DNA of 64,000 bases from Ruminococcus sp. (GTDB lineage Bacteria; Bacillota; Clostridia; Oscillospirales; Ruminococcaceae), in the NCBI GenBank assembly GCA_017961625.1, contig JAGCWY010000131.1, positions 1-64,000 on the forward strand, given 5' to 3'. The stretch's first letter is position 1, and every line of letters begins with the position of its first letter. The notes under the pieces were generated by a model. The model saw only the letters and a list, made by a program, of their open reading frames with translations. It made no database searches and was not told where the DNA came from. The position numbers and the translations under genes are program-made. This document shows, one piece after another, positions 50,395 to 60,402 of this stretch.

Positions 50395-51501
50395 ATGAAC
50401 AGAGATAAGGTCATTGTCAGAACAAGTATCATAGGAATACTTGCGAATATTTTTCTTGCTTCCTTCAAGGCTGTGGTGGGAGTCATGAGCTCGTCCATAG
50501 CTATAATACTCGATGCGGTTAACAATCTCAGTGATGTCATGTCGTCGCTTATAACTATAATAGGAACGAAGCTGGCAAAAAAGCGCCCCGACAAGAAGCA
50601 TCCCTATGGCTATGGGCGGGTTGAGAATCTGAGTACCTCTCTTATAGCGGTGATAGTTCTCTATGCCGGCGTTACCTCCTTTGTGGAGGCCATAAAGAAG
50701 ATAATATCGCCTCCTGTCCCGGACTATTCCGCAGCTGCAATAATTATTGTGGCAGTAGCTGTGGCTGTAAAGCTGATTCTCGGACACTATGTCAGAAAAA
50801 AAGGAGAGAGCGTGGGCTCGGACTCTCTTATAGCCTCAGGAAAGGATGCCCTTCTAGACTCGGTCATCTCCGCTGCTACGCTTCTTGCGGCAGTGATATA
50901 CCTCGTGTTACACATACGTACTGAAGCATGGCTCGGCGCAGTGATATCGCTTGTCATTATCAAATCCGGACTGGAGATACTTGGGGATAGCCTTTCAAGC
51001 ATAATCGGAAAGCGCATAAGCAGCGACCTCTCGAAGGAGATAAAGGATACAGTGACCTCCTTCCCCGAGGTGCAGGGAGCCTACGACCTGATACTGCACA
51101 GCTACGGCCCTGACCTTCTTATAGGCTCGGTTCATATAGAGATACCGGATACCATGAGCGTTGCCGAGCTTGATAAGCTGGAGCACAGGATAACGGAGAA
51201 GGTGCTTGAAGAGCACAAGGCAATACTTGCAGGTATAAGTGTTTATGCTGTTAATACGCAGAACGACAGGGCTTCACAGATGTATGAGGATATACGCAGG
51301 AACGTCATGTCACATGAATACGTGCTGCAAATACACGGCTTCTACCTTGATGAGCAGAAAATGACTATTCATTTTGATATCATCATAGACTTTGCGGCTC
51401 CTGACAGAGAGGAGCTGTATGACCATATCCTCAAAGAAACTCAGGAAGCCTATCCTGATTATAATGTCAGCATAACTCTCGATACTGATATCAGTGACTA
51501 A
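50395..51501 (+). CDS. Cation diffusion facilitator (Zn/Mn/Fe efflux)
   Basis: 368 residues. Six membrane segments in the first about 205 residues, with the metal-site motifs LDAVNNLSDVMSS and GKDALLDSV, plus KKHPYGYGRVENLS between segments 2 and 3, followed by a cytoplasmic dimerisation domain (about 210-300) and an extra C-terminal about 70 residues. It exports divalent metal in exchange for protons. It follows the SIMPL gene by 15 bases. Confidence 0.9.
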   Translation: MNRDKVIVRTSIIGILANIFLASFKAVVGVMSSSIAIILDAVNNLSDVMSSLITIIGTKLAKKRPDKKHPYGYGRVENLSTSLIAVIVLYAGVTSFVEAIKKIISPPVPDYSAAAIIIVAVAVAVKLILGHYVRKKGESVGSDSLIASGKDALLDSVISAATLLAAVIYLVLHIRTEAWLGAVISLVIIKSGLEILGDSLSSIIGKRISSDLSKEIKDTVTSFPEVQGAYDLILHSYGPDLLIGSVHIEIPDTMSVAELDKLEHRITEKVLEEHKAILAGISVYAVNTQNDRASQMYEDIRRNVMSHEYVLQIHGFYLDEQKMTIHFDIIIDFAAPDREELYDHILKETQEAYPDYNVSITLDTDISD

Positions 51502-51520
51502 CGCATAATGAAATAAAATG

Positions 51521-51560
51521 ATCCCGCAGACTTTCACATTATGAAAGCCTGCGGGATTTC
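51521..51560. terminator. Terminator between convergent transporter and folC genes
   Basis: ATCCCGCAG-x-CTTTC (51521-51535) pairs with GAAAG-x-CTGCGGGAT (51543-51557), then TTCCTT. Confidence 0.8.
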
Positions 51561-51571
51561 CTTATCTTATA

Positions 51572-52828
51572 TCATGCTCCGTACTTATTCAGGTACTCGC
51601 TTGCAAGATAAAGTGAACCGCATATCACAGCTACGCCGTTGTTTTCAAGGGCGAGAGCCTTTGCTTTTTCCACACATTCTGCAAGTGTACCAGTCTCGGC
51701 TTCTGTCCTGAAGCTTGCGATATCCGCAATAGTTTCGGCAGGCACGGCGTTTGCCGCAAAGCCGTCTACTGCAAAGAGCCGGTCAGAAAGTTCGGATATG
51801 GTTTTGATACAGCCGATATAGTCTTTGGAGTCCACCATGCCCATGACAGTATATATCTTCTTTCTGCGCGTACTGAGATACATCAGCATGAGGGAAAGCA
51901 TTCCTACGCCGGCAGGATTGTGACCGCCGTCCACGATAACAGGCGGCTCGCCATCAATGTACTGTACTCTTGCCCTTACCTGAGTAGTTTCCACAGATCT
52001 TATTATAGCGCTCTCGCTTATGGAAAAGCCCTTGCTGCGGAGATAGATACAGGCGGTTATGGCAGTCTGAGCATTGTATTTCTGATGTATGCCGGGCATT
52101 GCCGGAGTTAGGGTTATGCCCCTGTATATGAAAGGTGAGTAAAGTCCGCCGTCGGGAGATGGGCGGCACTGTTCACAGGGTATGAGCTCAGCACCTGTTT
52201 CCTCAGCTGCCTTTCTGACGAGTTCCCTTACGCTTTCAGGATTGTCCTCGGATAGAATCACAGCCGAGTCTCTCTTGATTATGCCTGCCTTGTGAGAGGC
52301 TATCTCCTCCACGGTCTCGCCCAGAAGAGCAGTATGATCGAGGGATATGGATGTTATTACCGACACAAGTGGCGGCGGTATCACGTTGGTGGAGTCAAGA
52401 AGTCCGCCTATGCCTGTTTCAAGTACGACGATATCGCATTTCTCACGCTCGTACCACAGCATGGCTATAGCCATTGTTATCTCGAACTGGGAATAAGCCT
52501 TGTCGTCAACTCTTTCCTTTACGAATTCCGCAAGGTCGCAGAGGGACTTCTCGTCTATCTCGTCGTCGTTTATGCGTATCCTGTCGGTGTAGCGCAGAAC
52601 GAAGGGGGAGGTGAATTTACCCGTCTTATAGCCCGAGAACTGCAATGCATTTGCGATATATTCAAGAGTTGAGCCCTTACCGTTGGTGCCTGCGATATGT
52701 ACAAATTTCAGCCGCTCCTGCGGATCTCCCACGCGATTCATAAGCTCCTTTGCTCGGGAGAGGTCGGTTATTCTGCCGCCCGATTTGGTATAGGAATTTA
52801 TGAAGCTCATACATTCTTCTATGTTCAT
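51572..52828 (-). CDS. folC: Folylpolyglutamate synthase / dihydrofolate synthase
   Basis: 418 residues. ATP loop HIAGTNGKGST, then FTSPFVLRYTDRIRIN, ETGIGGLLDSTNV and SLDHTALLGETVEEIA, the Mur-ligase-fold pattern specific to FolC. Adds glutamate to folates (and in many bacteria to dihydropteroate). Last gene of the minus-strand run that begins with the helicase gene; 53 bases after the SDR gene. Confidence 0.93.
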   Translation of the reverse strand: MNIEECMSFINSYTKSGGRITDLSRAKELMNRVGDPQERLKFVHIAGTNGKGSTLEYIANALQFSGYKTGKFTSPFVLRYTDRIRINDDEIDEKSLCDLAEFVKERVDDKAYSQFEITMAIAMLWYEREKCDIVVLETGIGGLLDSTNVIPPPLVSVITSISLDHTALLGETVEEIASHKAGIIKRDSAVILSEDNPESVRELVRKAAEETGAELIPCEQCRPSPDGGLYSPFIYRGITLTPAMPGIHQKYNAQTAITACIYLRSKGFSISESAIIRSVETTQVRARVQYIDGEPPVIVDGGHNPAGVGMLSLMLMYLSTRRKKIYTVMGMVDSKDYIGCIKTISELSDRLFAVDGFAANAVPAETIADIASFRTEAETGTLAECVEKAKALALENNGVAVICGSLYLASEYLNKYGA

Positions 52829-52852
52829 GGTTTCTCCTTTAACTAATGCTAT

Positions 52853-52873
52853 CAGGGAGGCAAAGCCTCCCTG
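52853..52873 (-). terminator. Hairpin between the SDR and folC genes
   Basis: CAGGGAGGC (52853-52861), loop AAA, GCCTCCCTG (52865-52873). It has no strong T run, so partial termination at most. Confidence 0.55.
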
Positions 52874-52881
52874 TATACTTT

Positions 52882-53625
52882 TTAATACACTCCTGCCTGT
52901 TTTTCAGCCTTGGCAACAGCTTCTTCAAGTGTCATGCCCGTAAACTCCTGTGCCGAGAAGATACGTCCGCATTTTTTGTCGTCGATAAAGGCTCCAACAA
53001 GTACGCCCGGAAGTGCGCTTTCGGGAGAGTTCGGGGCATTTGGTCCGCCGAGATCTGTCCTGCACCAGCCCGGATCTGTAAGACTGAGAGTAACATCAGT
53101 TCCCTCATAGTTCTTGCCAAGATCACGTGTCACCTTGTTGAGAGCAGCCTTTGCTGCGGAATAGCCGGCCTGTTCGGGTTCGAGGTCTATGCCGCTTGTT
53201 GTGTTTACTATCCTTCCGAAGCCTCTCTCCTTCATCTGTGGAAGAAAATGATAGCAAATCATCATCGGCGCTGTAGTGTTTATCTTAAAGCTTATGTCAT
53301 AGTCCGATGCAGGAGTTGCAAGATAGTCAGTGCGATAAGCTATCTGTAGACCTGCGTTGTTGAGTATTATGTCAGGCTTTGTACCATTTTCGTCGATAGT
53401 ACGGCACATTTTCTCAACCTGTTCCATGTCCGAAAGCTCTGCTGTCACGATGTAAGCGTCAACGCCCAGCGCCTTTACCTCGCTGAGTACCTTTTCGCAG
53501 TGCTCCTCAGTTCTGCTGTGGAGAATGAGGTTGCAGCCCTGCTTAGCCATGAATATCGCCGAAAGATAACCGATACCACGGCTCGCGCCCGTAATGAGCG
53601 TCCATTTCCCTTTTACATTTACCAT
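52882..53625 (-). CDS. Short-chain dehydrogenase/reductase
   Basis: 247 residues. TGASRGIG cofactor motif at residues about 13-20, LNNAG, active-site Ser in NTTSGID and YSAAK. A classical SDR of unknown substrate. GGAGGAAG upstream of the ATG. It lies 69 bases after the Dabb-domain gene. Confidence 0.87.
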   Translation of the reverse strand: MVNVKGKWTLITGASRGIGYLSAIFMAKQGCNLILHSRTEEHCEKVLSEVKALGVDAYIVTAELSDMEQVEKMCRTIDENGTKPDIILNNAGLQIAYRTDYLATPASDYDISFKINTTAPMMICYHFLPQMKERGFGRIVNTTSGIDLEPEQAGYSAAKAALNKVTRDLGKNYEGTDVTLSLTDPGWCRTDLGGPNAPNSPESALPGVLVGAFIDDKKCGRIFSAQEFTGMTLEEAVAKAEKQAGVY

Positions 53626-53663
53626 GTTTTCTTCCTCCTGTGGGATATTTATTTATATATGCA

Positions 53664-53689
53664 ATTCTCCCGCCGTGTGACGGGAGAAT
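53664..53689 (-). terminator. Hairpin after the Dabb-domain gene
   Basis: ATTCTCCCG (53664-53672) pairs with CGGGAGAAT (53681-53689). Confidence 0.6.
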
Positions 53690-53694
53690 AAACA

Positions 53695-53997
53695 TCAGTA
53701 TTCGTAGTCGATACAAGCTCTGTCTGTCTTTACTGTACCGATAAATCTGCCGAACTCAATATGCGCAGGGTGTACCTGATATGCGTTGAGATCGTCGATA
53801 GTGTCGAAGTCGCAGAGAAGAGAGATAGTGTAATTGCTCTCGGGAGCGTCCTTTGAGTTGATAACTATCTCGCCCTTTCTGAGCTCCTTCACGTTTGCGA
53901 TAACGTTATCGAAGCGCTTCTGAGCTTCAAGAGCGTTTTCGTACTCGCTCCTGCCGTCAGCTTCTTTAAGCTTGAACATAACTATATGCTTTATCAT
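53695..53997 (-). CDS. Dabb-family (stress-responsive A/B barrel) protein
   Basis: 100 residues. Begins MIKHIVMFKLKE and contains LLCDFDTIDDLNAYQVHPAH, the Dabb dimeric alpha/beta-barrel pattern. No enzymatic role is established for the bacterial group. It lies 15 bases after the membrane-protein gene. Confidence 0.85.
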   Translation of the reverse strand: MIKHIVMFKLKEADGRSEYENALEAQKRFDNVIANVKELRKGEIVINSKDAPESNYTISLLCDFDTIDDLNAYQVHPAHIEFGRFIGTVKTDRACIDYEY

Positions 53998-54012
53998 TTT
54001 ATTTCCTTCTTT

Positions 54013-54882
54013 CTAAATTTTGTCATTGTCGAACTTTTTATTCGCCAGCAGCATAGGCGCAAGAAATATACCTAAAGAAAACGGGATCAATATGGCAATA
54101 TTCCATGCTATAATTGCGCTTTTTTCATATTTGTAAAGAATAGATATTTGATAATTAAGTAAAAATGGAATTCTTATGTAATAACCCATTTGATTAATCG
54201 CAAGGGCTAACAATGAAAGGTCAAGAAATATGAAACCACATTTTCCTGCCATGTTTAGTTTCGTTTTTTCTGAATTGTTTTCAGGGAAGAAGCACAGCGC
54301 AGGAATCAGTACAGGCTCAAGCGAAATAGCCACTATCTCTTCCTCGCTACAATAATCGTTCGGGTTAATGTACTTGTGATTGATTACTATTACTGAGATT
54401 ATGAGTAAAATAGCAAAAAAATATATAAGCAGTGTAAGGCTGCCTTTTTTTCTGAAGCGAATAACTCCGAAATAAGTGAGAGAACATATTACCGAGCATG
54501 CTGCAATGATAAAATAACAGACAATATAACTATCAAGGATACTATTTGCATTGCGCGAAATATTCCACTCCAACTCTCTTGCAACCTGCCAGATATTTGA
54601 TATAGCTGTCAGAGAAAGAAGAGTTCCTGTGATATACCTTGCAGGAGGGTTCCTGAACTTACCGATAATGAATAGTATTGAAACTATCAGTAAAGAAAAA
54701 AACGGCAATGTGGACATAAATGCAACTGGCAAAGATAAAAATATGGAATCGACAACATTATAAGTGCCTTCTGGATCAGAGTAACCTAAATAAAAATGCA
54801 AAGAAATTATAACAATTGCTGAAAGAGCGCAACCGGTGAAAATCTCTATTCTGCGCATCTTTTTTTGTGTACTTGGGGACAT
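54013..54882 (-). CDS. Multi-pass membrane protein of unknown function (A)
   Basis: 289 residues with about seven membrane segments and no recognised family. The N-terminal KKMRRIEIFTGCAL echoes KRNRIVEIIVGILI of the protein at 55374, so the two may be distant paralogues placed either side of the GNAT gene. Start 54882 (MSPSTQKK) is chosen for AAAGGAG; a longer frame to 54969 runs into the GNAT gene. Confidence 0.65.
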   Translation of the reverse strand: MSPSTQKKMRRIEIFTGCALSAIVIISLHFYLGYSDPEGTYNVVDSIFLSLPVAFMSTLPFFSLLIVSILFIIGKFRNPPARYITGTLLSLTAISNIWQVARELEWNISRNANSILDSYIVCYFIIAACSVICSLTYFGVIRFRKKGSLTLLIYFFAILLIISVIVINHKYINPNDYCSEEEIVAISLEPVLIPALCFFPENNSEKTKLNMAGKCGFIFLDLSLLALAINQMGYYIRIPFLLNYQISILYKYEKSAIIAWNIAILIPFSLGIFLAPMLLANKKFDNDKI

Positions 54883-54886
54883 TGAT

Positions 54887-55393
54887 CTACTCCTTTGAGA
54901 CGTATATTCTGGCTTTAAAGGTCTTCTTTCCGTCGTAGCTTGAATACTCGCCATATCCTTTGAAAACAAGTCCGCACTTTTCTATTACATGTGCGGAGGC
55001 TGTATTCTCATCCGCGCACATAGCCTTGAAGCGGACTTCGCCGAAGCTCCGGCGTACAAAGTCCATCATAGCTTTTACAGCCTCTGTGGTGTAGCCCATG
55101 CCCCAGCAGTCATAGCGGAGATTGTAGCCGAACTCACAGAAACCGTCCTCTTTGAGCCTTATACCGCCTGCACCTATGAGCTTATTATCGCTTCTGCGAA
55201 CAAAACCGAACTCGTATGCAGTATCCGATGTGTTTATACTCCTTAGCCATTCCTTTGTGGTCTCAACACTTTCGTGTGTGGAGTATATCATGTACCTTGC
55301 CACTCTCTCGTCACCTGTCCACTCAAAAGCGGCTTCCGCGTCGTCAATGGTAAGGGGGCGGAGCATAAGACGGTCAGTTGTTATCGTCGCCAT
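54887..55393 (-). CDS. RimJ/RimL-type GNAT acetyltransferase
   Basis: 168 residues. Begins with TDRLMLRPLTIDDAEAAFEW and has YDCWGMGYTTEAVKAMMDF as the acetyl-CoA loop, then ENTASAHVIEKCGL. Substrate may be a protein N terminus or small amine. Its start lies inside the end of the upstream gene (20-base overlap), implying translational coupling. Confidence 0.87.
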   Translation of the reverse strand: MATITTDRLMLRPLTIDDAEAAFEWTGDERVARYMIYSTHESVETTKEWLRSINTSDTAYEFGFVRRSDNKLIGAGGIRLKEDGFCEFGYNLRYDCWGMGYTTEAVKAMMDFVRRSFGEVRFKAMCADENTASAHVIEKCGLVFKGYGEYSSYDGKKTFKARIYVSKE

Positions 55394-56276
55394 CTTCTTT
55401 GGTTTCCGTGTTCTCAGCTTTATCAGCGTTGTCAATAACTACAGGCTGCCTTTCTGTTCCATTAAACGCTCTCTCAAATACCATAAGCGGAGCAAGAAAA
55501 GCAAGTGCCAGAAGTAATATCATTACGTATATGTATAAGTAAGAGTCATCACTGTATTTACTGACGCGTCTCACTCCTGTCAGTAGCTTTCTGAACTCGG
55601 AGCCTCCATGCAACAGTAATTTTACGATATGCTCTGCTACCCACTTAGGTAAAAAAAGAATGACAAGAGCAGTTTCACCTGCTATAGCCTTTTTACTTTT
55701 ATTTACAGTGCTGTCCTGCATGAGCAGTGGAAGAAATATCACGCATGCCGTCAATAAATTAAATGCATTTATCACAGCAAGAAGTCCTAAAACTATATAG
55801 GTGTAAATCAGTATATGCTTTCTGGACTTCCATATATTATTCCTGTTCATGGCCATAAAACCAATGAATATTGCCACTCCAAGTATAATGCTTCCGCCAA
55901 TATACTTTATCATTATATAGGTAGGCATTCTGCCAATTGTATACACACCGTCATACGAAGTAAAATGTCTATATATAATTATCAATCCGTTAGAGCATAA
56001 AAAGGCTATCAAGCCTGTTATACAATACGCTATTTTTATAGGTAATCCGCGGTATATCCTGAATATGAGCATTACACCGATCAGCATATAAAAAAGATAG
56101 ATTAGAAAATATCTATCATATACCACTAATTCTTTCAGCTTCATATCACCCAGATGTGATAAATCAAACTTTTGAGAATAAAACTGAAATAATTTATATA
56201 GTATGCTAAGTGTATATACTATTATTAGTATTCCAACTATTATCTCAACGATCCTGTTGCGTTTTGCTACAGACAT
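55374..56276 (-). CDS. Multi-pass membrane protein of unknown function (B)
   Basis: 300 residues, about eight membrane segments and an acidic C-terminal tail (ENTETKEDGDDNN). The family is not recognised. It starts one base after the pyruvate kinase stop (TAACATG). Confidence 0.65.
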   Translation of the reverse strand: MSVAKRNRIVEIIVGILIIVYTLSILYKLFQFYSQKFDLSHLGDMKLKELVVYDRYFLIYLFYMLIGVMLIFRIYRGLPIKIAYCITGLIAFLCSNGLIIIYRHFTSYDGVYTIGRMPTYIMIKYIGGSIILGVAIFIGFMAMNRNNIWKSRKHILIYTYIVLGLLAVINAFNLLTACVIFLPLLMQDSTVNKSKKAIAGETALVILFLPKWVAEHIVKLLLHGGSEFRKLLTGVRRVSKYSDDSYLYIYVMILLLALAFLAPLMVFERAFNGTERQPVVIDNADKAENTETKEDGDDNN

Positions 56277-56277
56277 G

Positions 56278-57702
56278 TTATTTACCTATTTTTTCAACTT
56301 TCATTAGATTCGTTGTACCCGATACTCCGAGGGGAACGCCTGCAGTGATAGCCACAAGATCGCCGTCCTCAACGAGTCTGTGTGACTCGGCAGCGTCAAC
56401 TGCTGCGGCAAAGAGGTCGTCAGTGTTGGTCTTTTCGTCGATGATGAAGGGGATAACGCCCCAGCTCATATTCATCTGACGGCATACAACCTCACTCATG
56501 GTACAGCTTATGATAGGACAGCTGGGACGGTATTTGGAAATAAGTCTCGCAGTCTGTCCGCCGAGGGATACTGTTATGATAGCTCTTGCATTCAGGTCGT
56601 GAGCGGTAGTAACAGTAGCGTGGGCAATAGCCTCTGCAACGCTTCCGTTTTGCTCTGCGCGGCGTGAAGAAAAGCGTGTCTTGTAGTTGATATTGTTTTC
56701 AGTTGTCTCGGCAATGAGAGCCATAGTCTTTACAGCTTCAACAGGGTATGAACCGGCTGCGGTCTCGCCTGAGAGCATTATAGCGCTGGTGCCATCGTAT
56801 ATAGCGTTGGCAACATCGGTAATCTCCGCACGGGTTGGGCGGGGATTTGTTATCATGGACTCCAGCATCTGAGTAGCGGTTATTACCTGTTTTCCTGCGT
56901 TGTAGCCCTTCTTTATAAGAGACTTCTGTATTGCAGGTATCTGCTCAAAAGGAATCTCTACGCCCATGTCTCCGCGGGCTACCATGATACCGTCTGCGGC
57001 TTCCAGTATTTCATCGATGTTCTCGACACCGTCTGTATTCTCTATTTTGGCGATTATTCTTACGTCGAACCAGCCGAGGCTCTGCGTGAACTTCCTCAGA
57101 TAGTTGATATCAGCAGCGGTGCGGACAAAGCTTGCTGCGATGAAGTCGAAGCCCATTTTTGAGCCGAATTCGAGATCGTCCATATCCCTTTCACTGAGAT
57201 AGGGCATGGAGAGCTTAACTCCGGGGACGTTTATTCCCTTGTTATTTGAAAGCGTTCCGCCGTGTATTACGCGACAGACTATCTCTGTGGTAGTTACCTT
57301 TTCTGCAAGAAGCTCGATAACTCCGTCGTTGATAAGTATCCTCGTGCCCATGCTGACGTCACGGGGGAGCTTCTTGAAGCTGATGCTGCCTATTTTGTCT
57401 GTGCAGAGCACATCCTCTGTGGTGAGGGTATAGGTATCACCGTCGTGTATCTCGACGGGTTTATCGTCAACGAATTTGCCGAGTCTTATCTCCGGCCCCT
57501 TTGTGTCAAGAAGGGTAGCAATAGGCATATCCAGTTCCTTCCTGAGCCTTTCAATAACGCGGAAACGCTTTTCGTGGGTCTCATAGTCTCCGTGGGAAAA
57601 GTTGAAACGGGCAACGTTCATGCCAGCGAGCATGAGTTCTCGCATTATCAGTTCGTCGTCTGTAGCTGGACCTATCGTACATACTATCTTTGTTTTTCTC
57701 AT
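56278..57702 (-). CDS. pyk: Pyruvate kinase
   Basis: 474 residues. RKTKIVCTIGPA, NFSHGDYETH, AKIENTDGVENIDEI with the catalytic Lys, MVARGDMGVEIP and TATQMLESMI are the standard landmarks. It makes pyruvate and ATP from phosphoenolpyruvate and ADP. The C-terminal PEP-utiliser domain found in some Firmicutes is absent. It lies 30 bases after the helicase gene. Confidence 0.96.
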   Translation of the reverse strand: MRKTKIVCTIGPATDDELIMRELMLAGMNVARFNFSHGDYETHEKRFRVIERLRKELDMPIATLLDTKGPEIRLGKFVDDKPVEIHDGDTYTLTTEDVLCTDKIGSISFKKLPRDVSMGTRILINDGVIELLAEKVTTTEIVCRVIHGGTLSNNKGINVPGVKLSMPYLSERDMDDLEFGSKMGFDFIAASFVRTAADINYLRKFTQSLGWFDVRIIAKIENTDGVENIDEILEAADGIMVARGDMGVEIPFEQIPAIQKSLIKKGYNAGKQVITATQMLESMITNPRPTRAEITDVANAIYDGTSAIMLSGETAAGSYPVEAVKTMALIAETTENNINYKTRFSSRRAEQNGSVAEAIAHATVTTAHDLNARAIITVSLGGQTARLISKYRPSCPIISCTMSEVVCRQMNMSWGVIPFIIDEKTNTDDLFAAAVDAAESHRLVEDGDLVAITAGVPLGVSGTTNLMKVEKIGK

Positions 57703-57732
57703 TTCAATATGCCTCTTTTCCGAAGGATATCA

Positions 57733-60090
57733 TCAGAGCTTTTTCAGCTTTGCGTAATTTGCCATTATTTTCTTTGTGCCGACCTTGTCAAAGGCTATTT
57801 CAAGCATGGAATCGTTTGCCATTGGCTTAACGGAGACTATCACTCCCTCGCCGAATATGCTGTGGGAAACCTTTTCTCCTGCGGCATAAGCAACAGCCTC
57901 CTTGGGTGCTGCTGCGTTCTTCTTACTCCTTGCCAGCTGCTGTTGGAGAGTTGCGGAATGCATCTCAGTTACGGACTTGTCGTTCTCATCCAGCTGCTGC
58001 TTCATAGCTGCGGCATTGTCATGCTTTTCAACGAGCTCACTGCCTATCTCGCGCATAAAACGTGAGGTGACATTGTGCTGAGTCTGACCGAAGAGCATAC
58101 GCTGTCTTGCATTGGTGAGATAAAGACGCTTCTTTGCGCGGGTGATGGCAACATAGGCGAGACGCCTTTCCTCCTCCATATCGTCCTCACTGTCAAAGGA
58201 ACGTGAGCTTGGGAAGATACCGTCGTCCATACCCGTTACGAATACGTTTTCATATTCCAGTCCCTTTGCGGAGTGTATGGTCATAAGGGTTACCTTGTCG
58301 TCGCTGCCGTTGTCGCGGTCAGCCTCGGTATACAGAGCTACTTCCTCAAGGAAGCCGCCAAGTGTGGGTTCCTCCGCCTGTTCCATATACTGAACTATGG
58401 AGGTGCGGAGCTCCTGCACGTTCTCTATCTTTACTTCTGCATTTTCGAGAGTCTTAAGGCTGTCAAGATAGCCTGTCTTATCGAGGAGCAGGTCGAGAAA
58501 TTCGTCAAGAGGGAGTTCCTCCGACTTCTCGGTGAGCATCTCGAACATCTGATAAGCGCTTTTCAGCGGCGAAAGCTTCTTGGAAAGGGGAGCGTACTCG
58601 TCGCAGTTTTTGAGTACCTCGAAGGGAGATATCTTAAGATCGCGGCTTATATCTTCTATTACTGTAAGCGTGGAGTCACCTATGCCACGCTTTGGTTCGT
58701 TGATTATACGTCTGAACCTGAGCATATCGTTATGGTTGTTGATAAAGCTGAGGTAAGAAGTGACGTCCTTTATCTCCTTGCGGTCATAGAATCGCATACC
58801 GCCGTATACACGGTAGGGTATGCCACATTTCACCAGCATACGCTCTATAGAGTTTGACTGGGCGTTCATGCGGTAGAGGACAGCGTTATCGGAGAAACGT
58901 CCGGTTTCCTTATATTTTTCAAGTATGGTGTCTGCTATGAATTGAGCTTCATCAGTGTCGTCTACAGCTTTGTACCAGTATACCTTGTCACCCGGCTCAC
59001 CGGAGGTCCAGAGAGTCTTGGGCTTACGGCTGTTATTGTGGCTTATTACTGAGTTTGCAGCATCGAGTATAGTCTGCGTGGAGCGGTAATTCTGCTCGAG
59101 GCGTATTACCTTTGCTCCCTCGAACTGATTCTCAAAGCCGAGTATATTCTCTATATTAGCGCCGCGGAAGCGGTATATGCTCTGGTCGTCATCTCCCACC
59201 ACGCATATATTGCTGTGTCCTCCGGAAAGAAGAGACACGAGCCTGAACTGTACGTGGTTTGTGTCCTGATACTCGTCCACCATTATGTATTTGAATCGAC
59301 TGCGGTATTTTTCCAGAACCTCCGGGAACTGCTCGAAAAGTTCCACGGCAAGCACGAGGATATCGTCGAAATCTAGAGCGTTTGCCGCTTTCATTCTCTC
59401 CTGATAAATGGCATAGAGTTTTGCCACCATTTTTTTGCGGTAGTCCTGTCCTGCCTCCGAACGAAGCTCTTCAGGTCCTATCATCTTGTCCTTGGCTATG
59501 CTTATCTCGCTGAGGACAGCCTTAGGAGCCAGCTGTTTTTCCGATACGTCGAGTTCAGTCATTACGTTCTTTATCATTCTCTGGCTGTCGTCGGAATCAT
59601 ATATAGTGAAGTCCCTGCCATAGCCGAGGGCTTCTATCTCGCTTCTGAGTATTCTCACACAGGCTGAATGGAAGGTGGAGGCGTTGATATTCATAGCCTC
59701 TTCGCCGAGCATTGAGGAAAGTCTCTCTTTAAGCTCGCCGGCAGCCTTGTTCGTGAAGGTTATTGCAAGAATGTTCCAAGGACGCACGGGGTCAACGGCA
59801 ACGATATCCCTGAGAGTATCGAAGTCGTCTGTCTTTCCGTCAGCATAGTCCTGAAGAAAAGCTATATCCTCCTTGCTGCCCTTACGAGAGGTATCGAAGT
59901 ATGCGTTGCCGAAATTTATCATATTTGCGATACGGTTGACGATAACAGTTGTTTTACCGCTTCCCGCGCCGGCAAGTACAAGTACAGGTCCGTTAACGGT
60001 GAAGACAGCCTCCTGCTGCATATCGTTCATACGGCTGAAATAGCGTTTAAGCGCTGCCTGCTTTACAGAATCATAAGAATTGTTTTTCAT
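57733..60090 (-). CDS. pcrA: UvrD/PcrA-type ATP-dependent DNA helicase
   Basis: 785 residues. Superfamily 1A helicase motifs in order: Q motif MNDMQQEAV, Walker A LAGAGSGKTT, ITFTNKAAGELKERL, MVDEYQDTNHVQ, VGDDDQSIYRFRGA, LEQNYRST, TIHSAKGLEYENVFV and AYVAITRAKKRLYL. The C-terminal SHSIFGEGVIVSV is the PcrA tudor-like end. It unwinds DNA in repair and plasmid replication. The frame extends to 60138, but GGAGAA before 60090 fixes the start. First gene of the minus-strand run to folC. Confidence 0.95.
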   Translation of the reverse strand: MKNNSYDSVKQAALKRYFSRMNDMQQEAVFTVNGPVLVLAGAGSGKTTVIVNRIANMINFGNAYFDTSRKGSKEDIAFLQDYADGKTDDFDTLRDIVAVDPVRPWNILAITFTNKAAGELKERLSSMLGEEAMNINASTFHSACVRILRSEIEALGYGRDFTIYDSDDSQRMIKNVMTELDVSEKQLAPKAVLSEISIAKDKMIGPEELRSEAGQDYRKKMVAKLYAIYQERMKAANALDFDDILVLAVELFEQFPEVLEKYRSRFKYIMVDEYQDTNHVQFRLVSLLSGGHSNICVVGDDDQSIYRFRGANIENILGFENQFEGAKVIRLEQNYRSTQTILDAANSVISHNNSRKPKTLWTSGEPGDKVYWYKAVDDTDEAQFIADTILEKYKETGRFSDNAVLYRMNAQSNSIERMLVKCGIPYRVYGGMRFYDRKEIKDVTSYLSFINNHNDMLRFRRIINEPKRGIGDSTLTVIEDISRDLKISPFEVLKNCDEYAPLSKKLSPLKSAYQMFEMLTEKSEELPLDEFLDLLLDKTGYLDSLKTLENAEVKIENVQELRTSIVQYMEQAEEPTLGGFLEEVALYTEADRDNGSDDKVTLMTIHSAKGLEYENVFVTGMDDGIFPSSRSFDSEDDMEEERRLAYVAITRAKKRLYLTNARQRMLFGQTQHNVTSRFMREIGSELVEKHDNAAAMKQQLDENDKSVTEMHSATLQQQLARSKKNAAAPKEAVAYAAGEKVSHSIFGEGVIVSVKPMANDSMLEIAFDKVGTKKIMANYAKLKKL

Positions 60091-60138
60091 AAAAAGTTCT
60101 CCATATACGCCATAAAATCCAAAGTGCAATCTATACAC

Positions 60139-60402
60139 TTTCGTTATAATTCCCCTTGTTTCACCAGCTTTTGATAAACTGATAAATATATTATAGCATA
60201 TTTGTCAATACTTGAAAACCCCCTGAAAGGAATTTTTTTCATTTTTTTATCTCTATATAAATAAGTGTGAGTCAGGAGAAGAGTGTCACGCATTCATATC
60301 GCTGTAGGAAAGCTGTAATATTGTCAATAAATTGTAAGAGTTTGCAACCTTTTAATAAGAAAATATACTCTGAATCGTATAGAAATTGAAATAGTCCTGT
60401 TG
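60139..60402. other. Intergenic region between divergent helicase and VWA genes
   Basis: No ORF is supported. A minus-strand TATAAT near 60192-60197 with a weak -35 probably serves the helicase gene. Confidence 0.4.
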
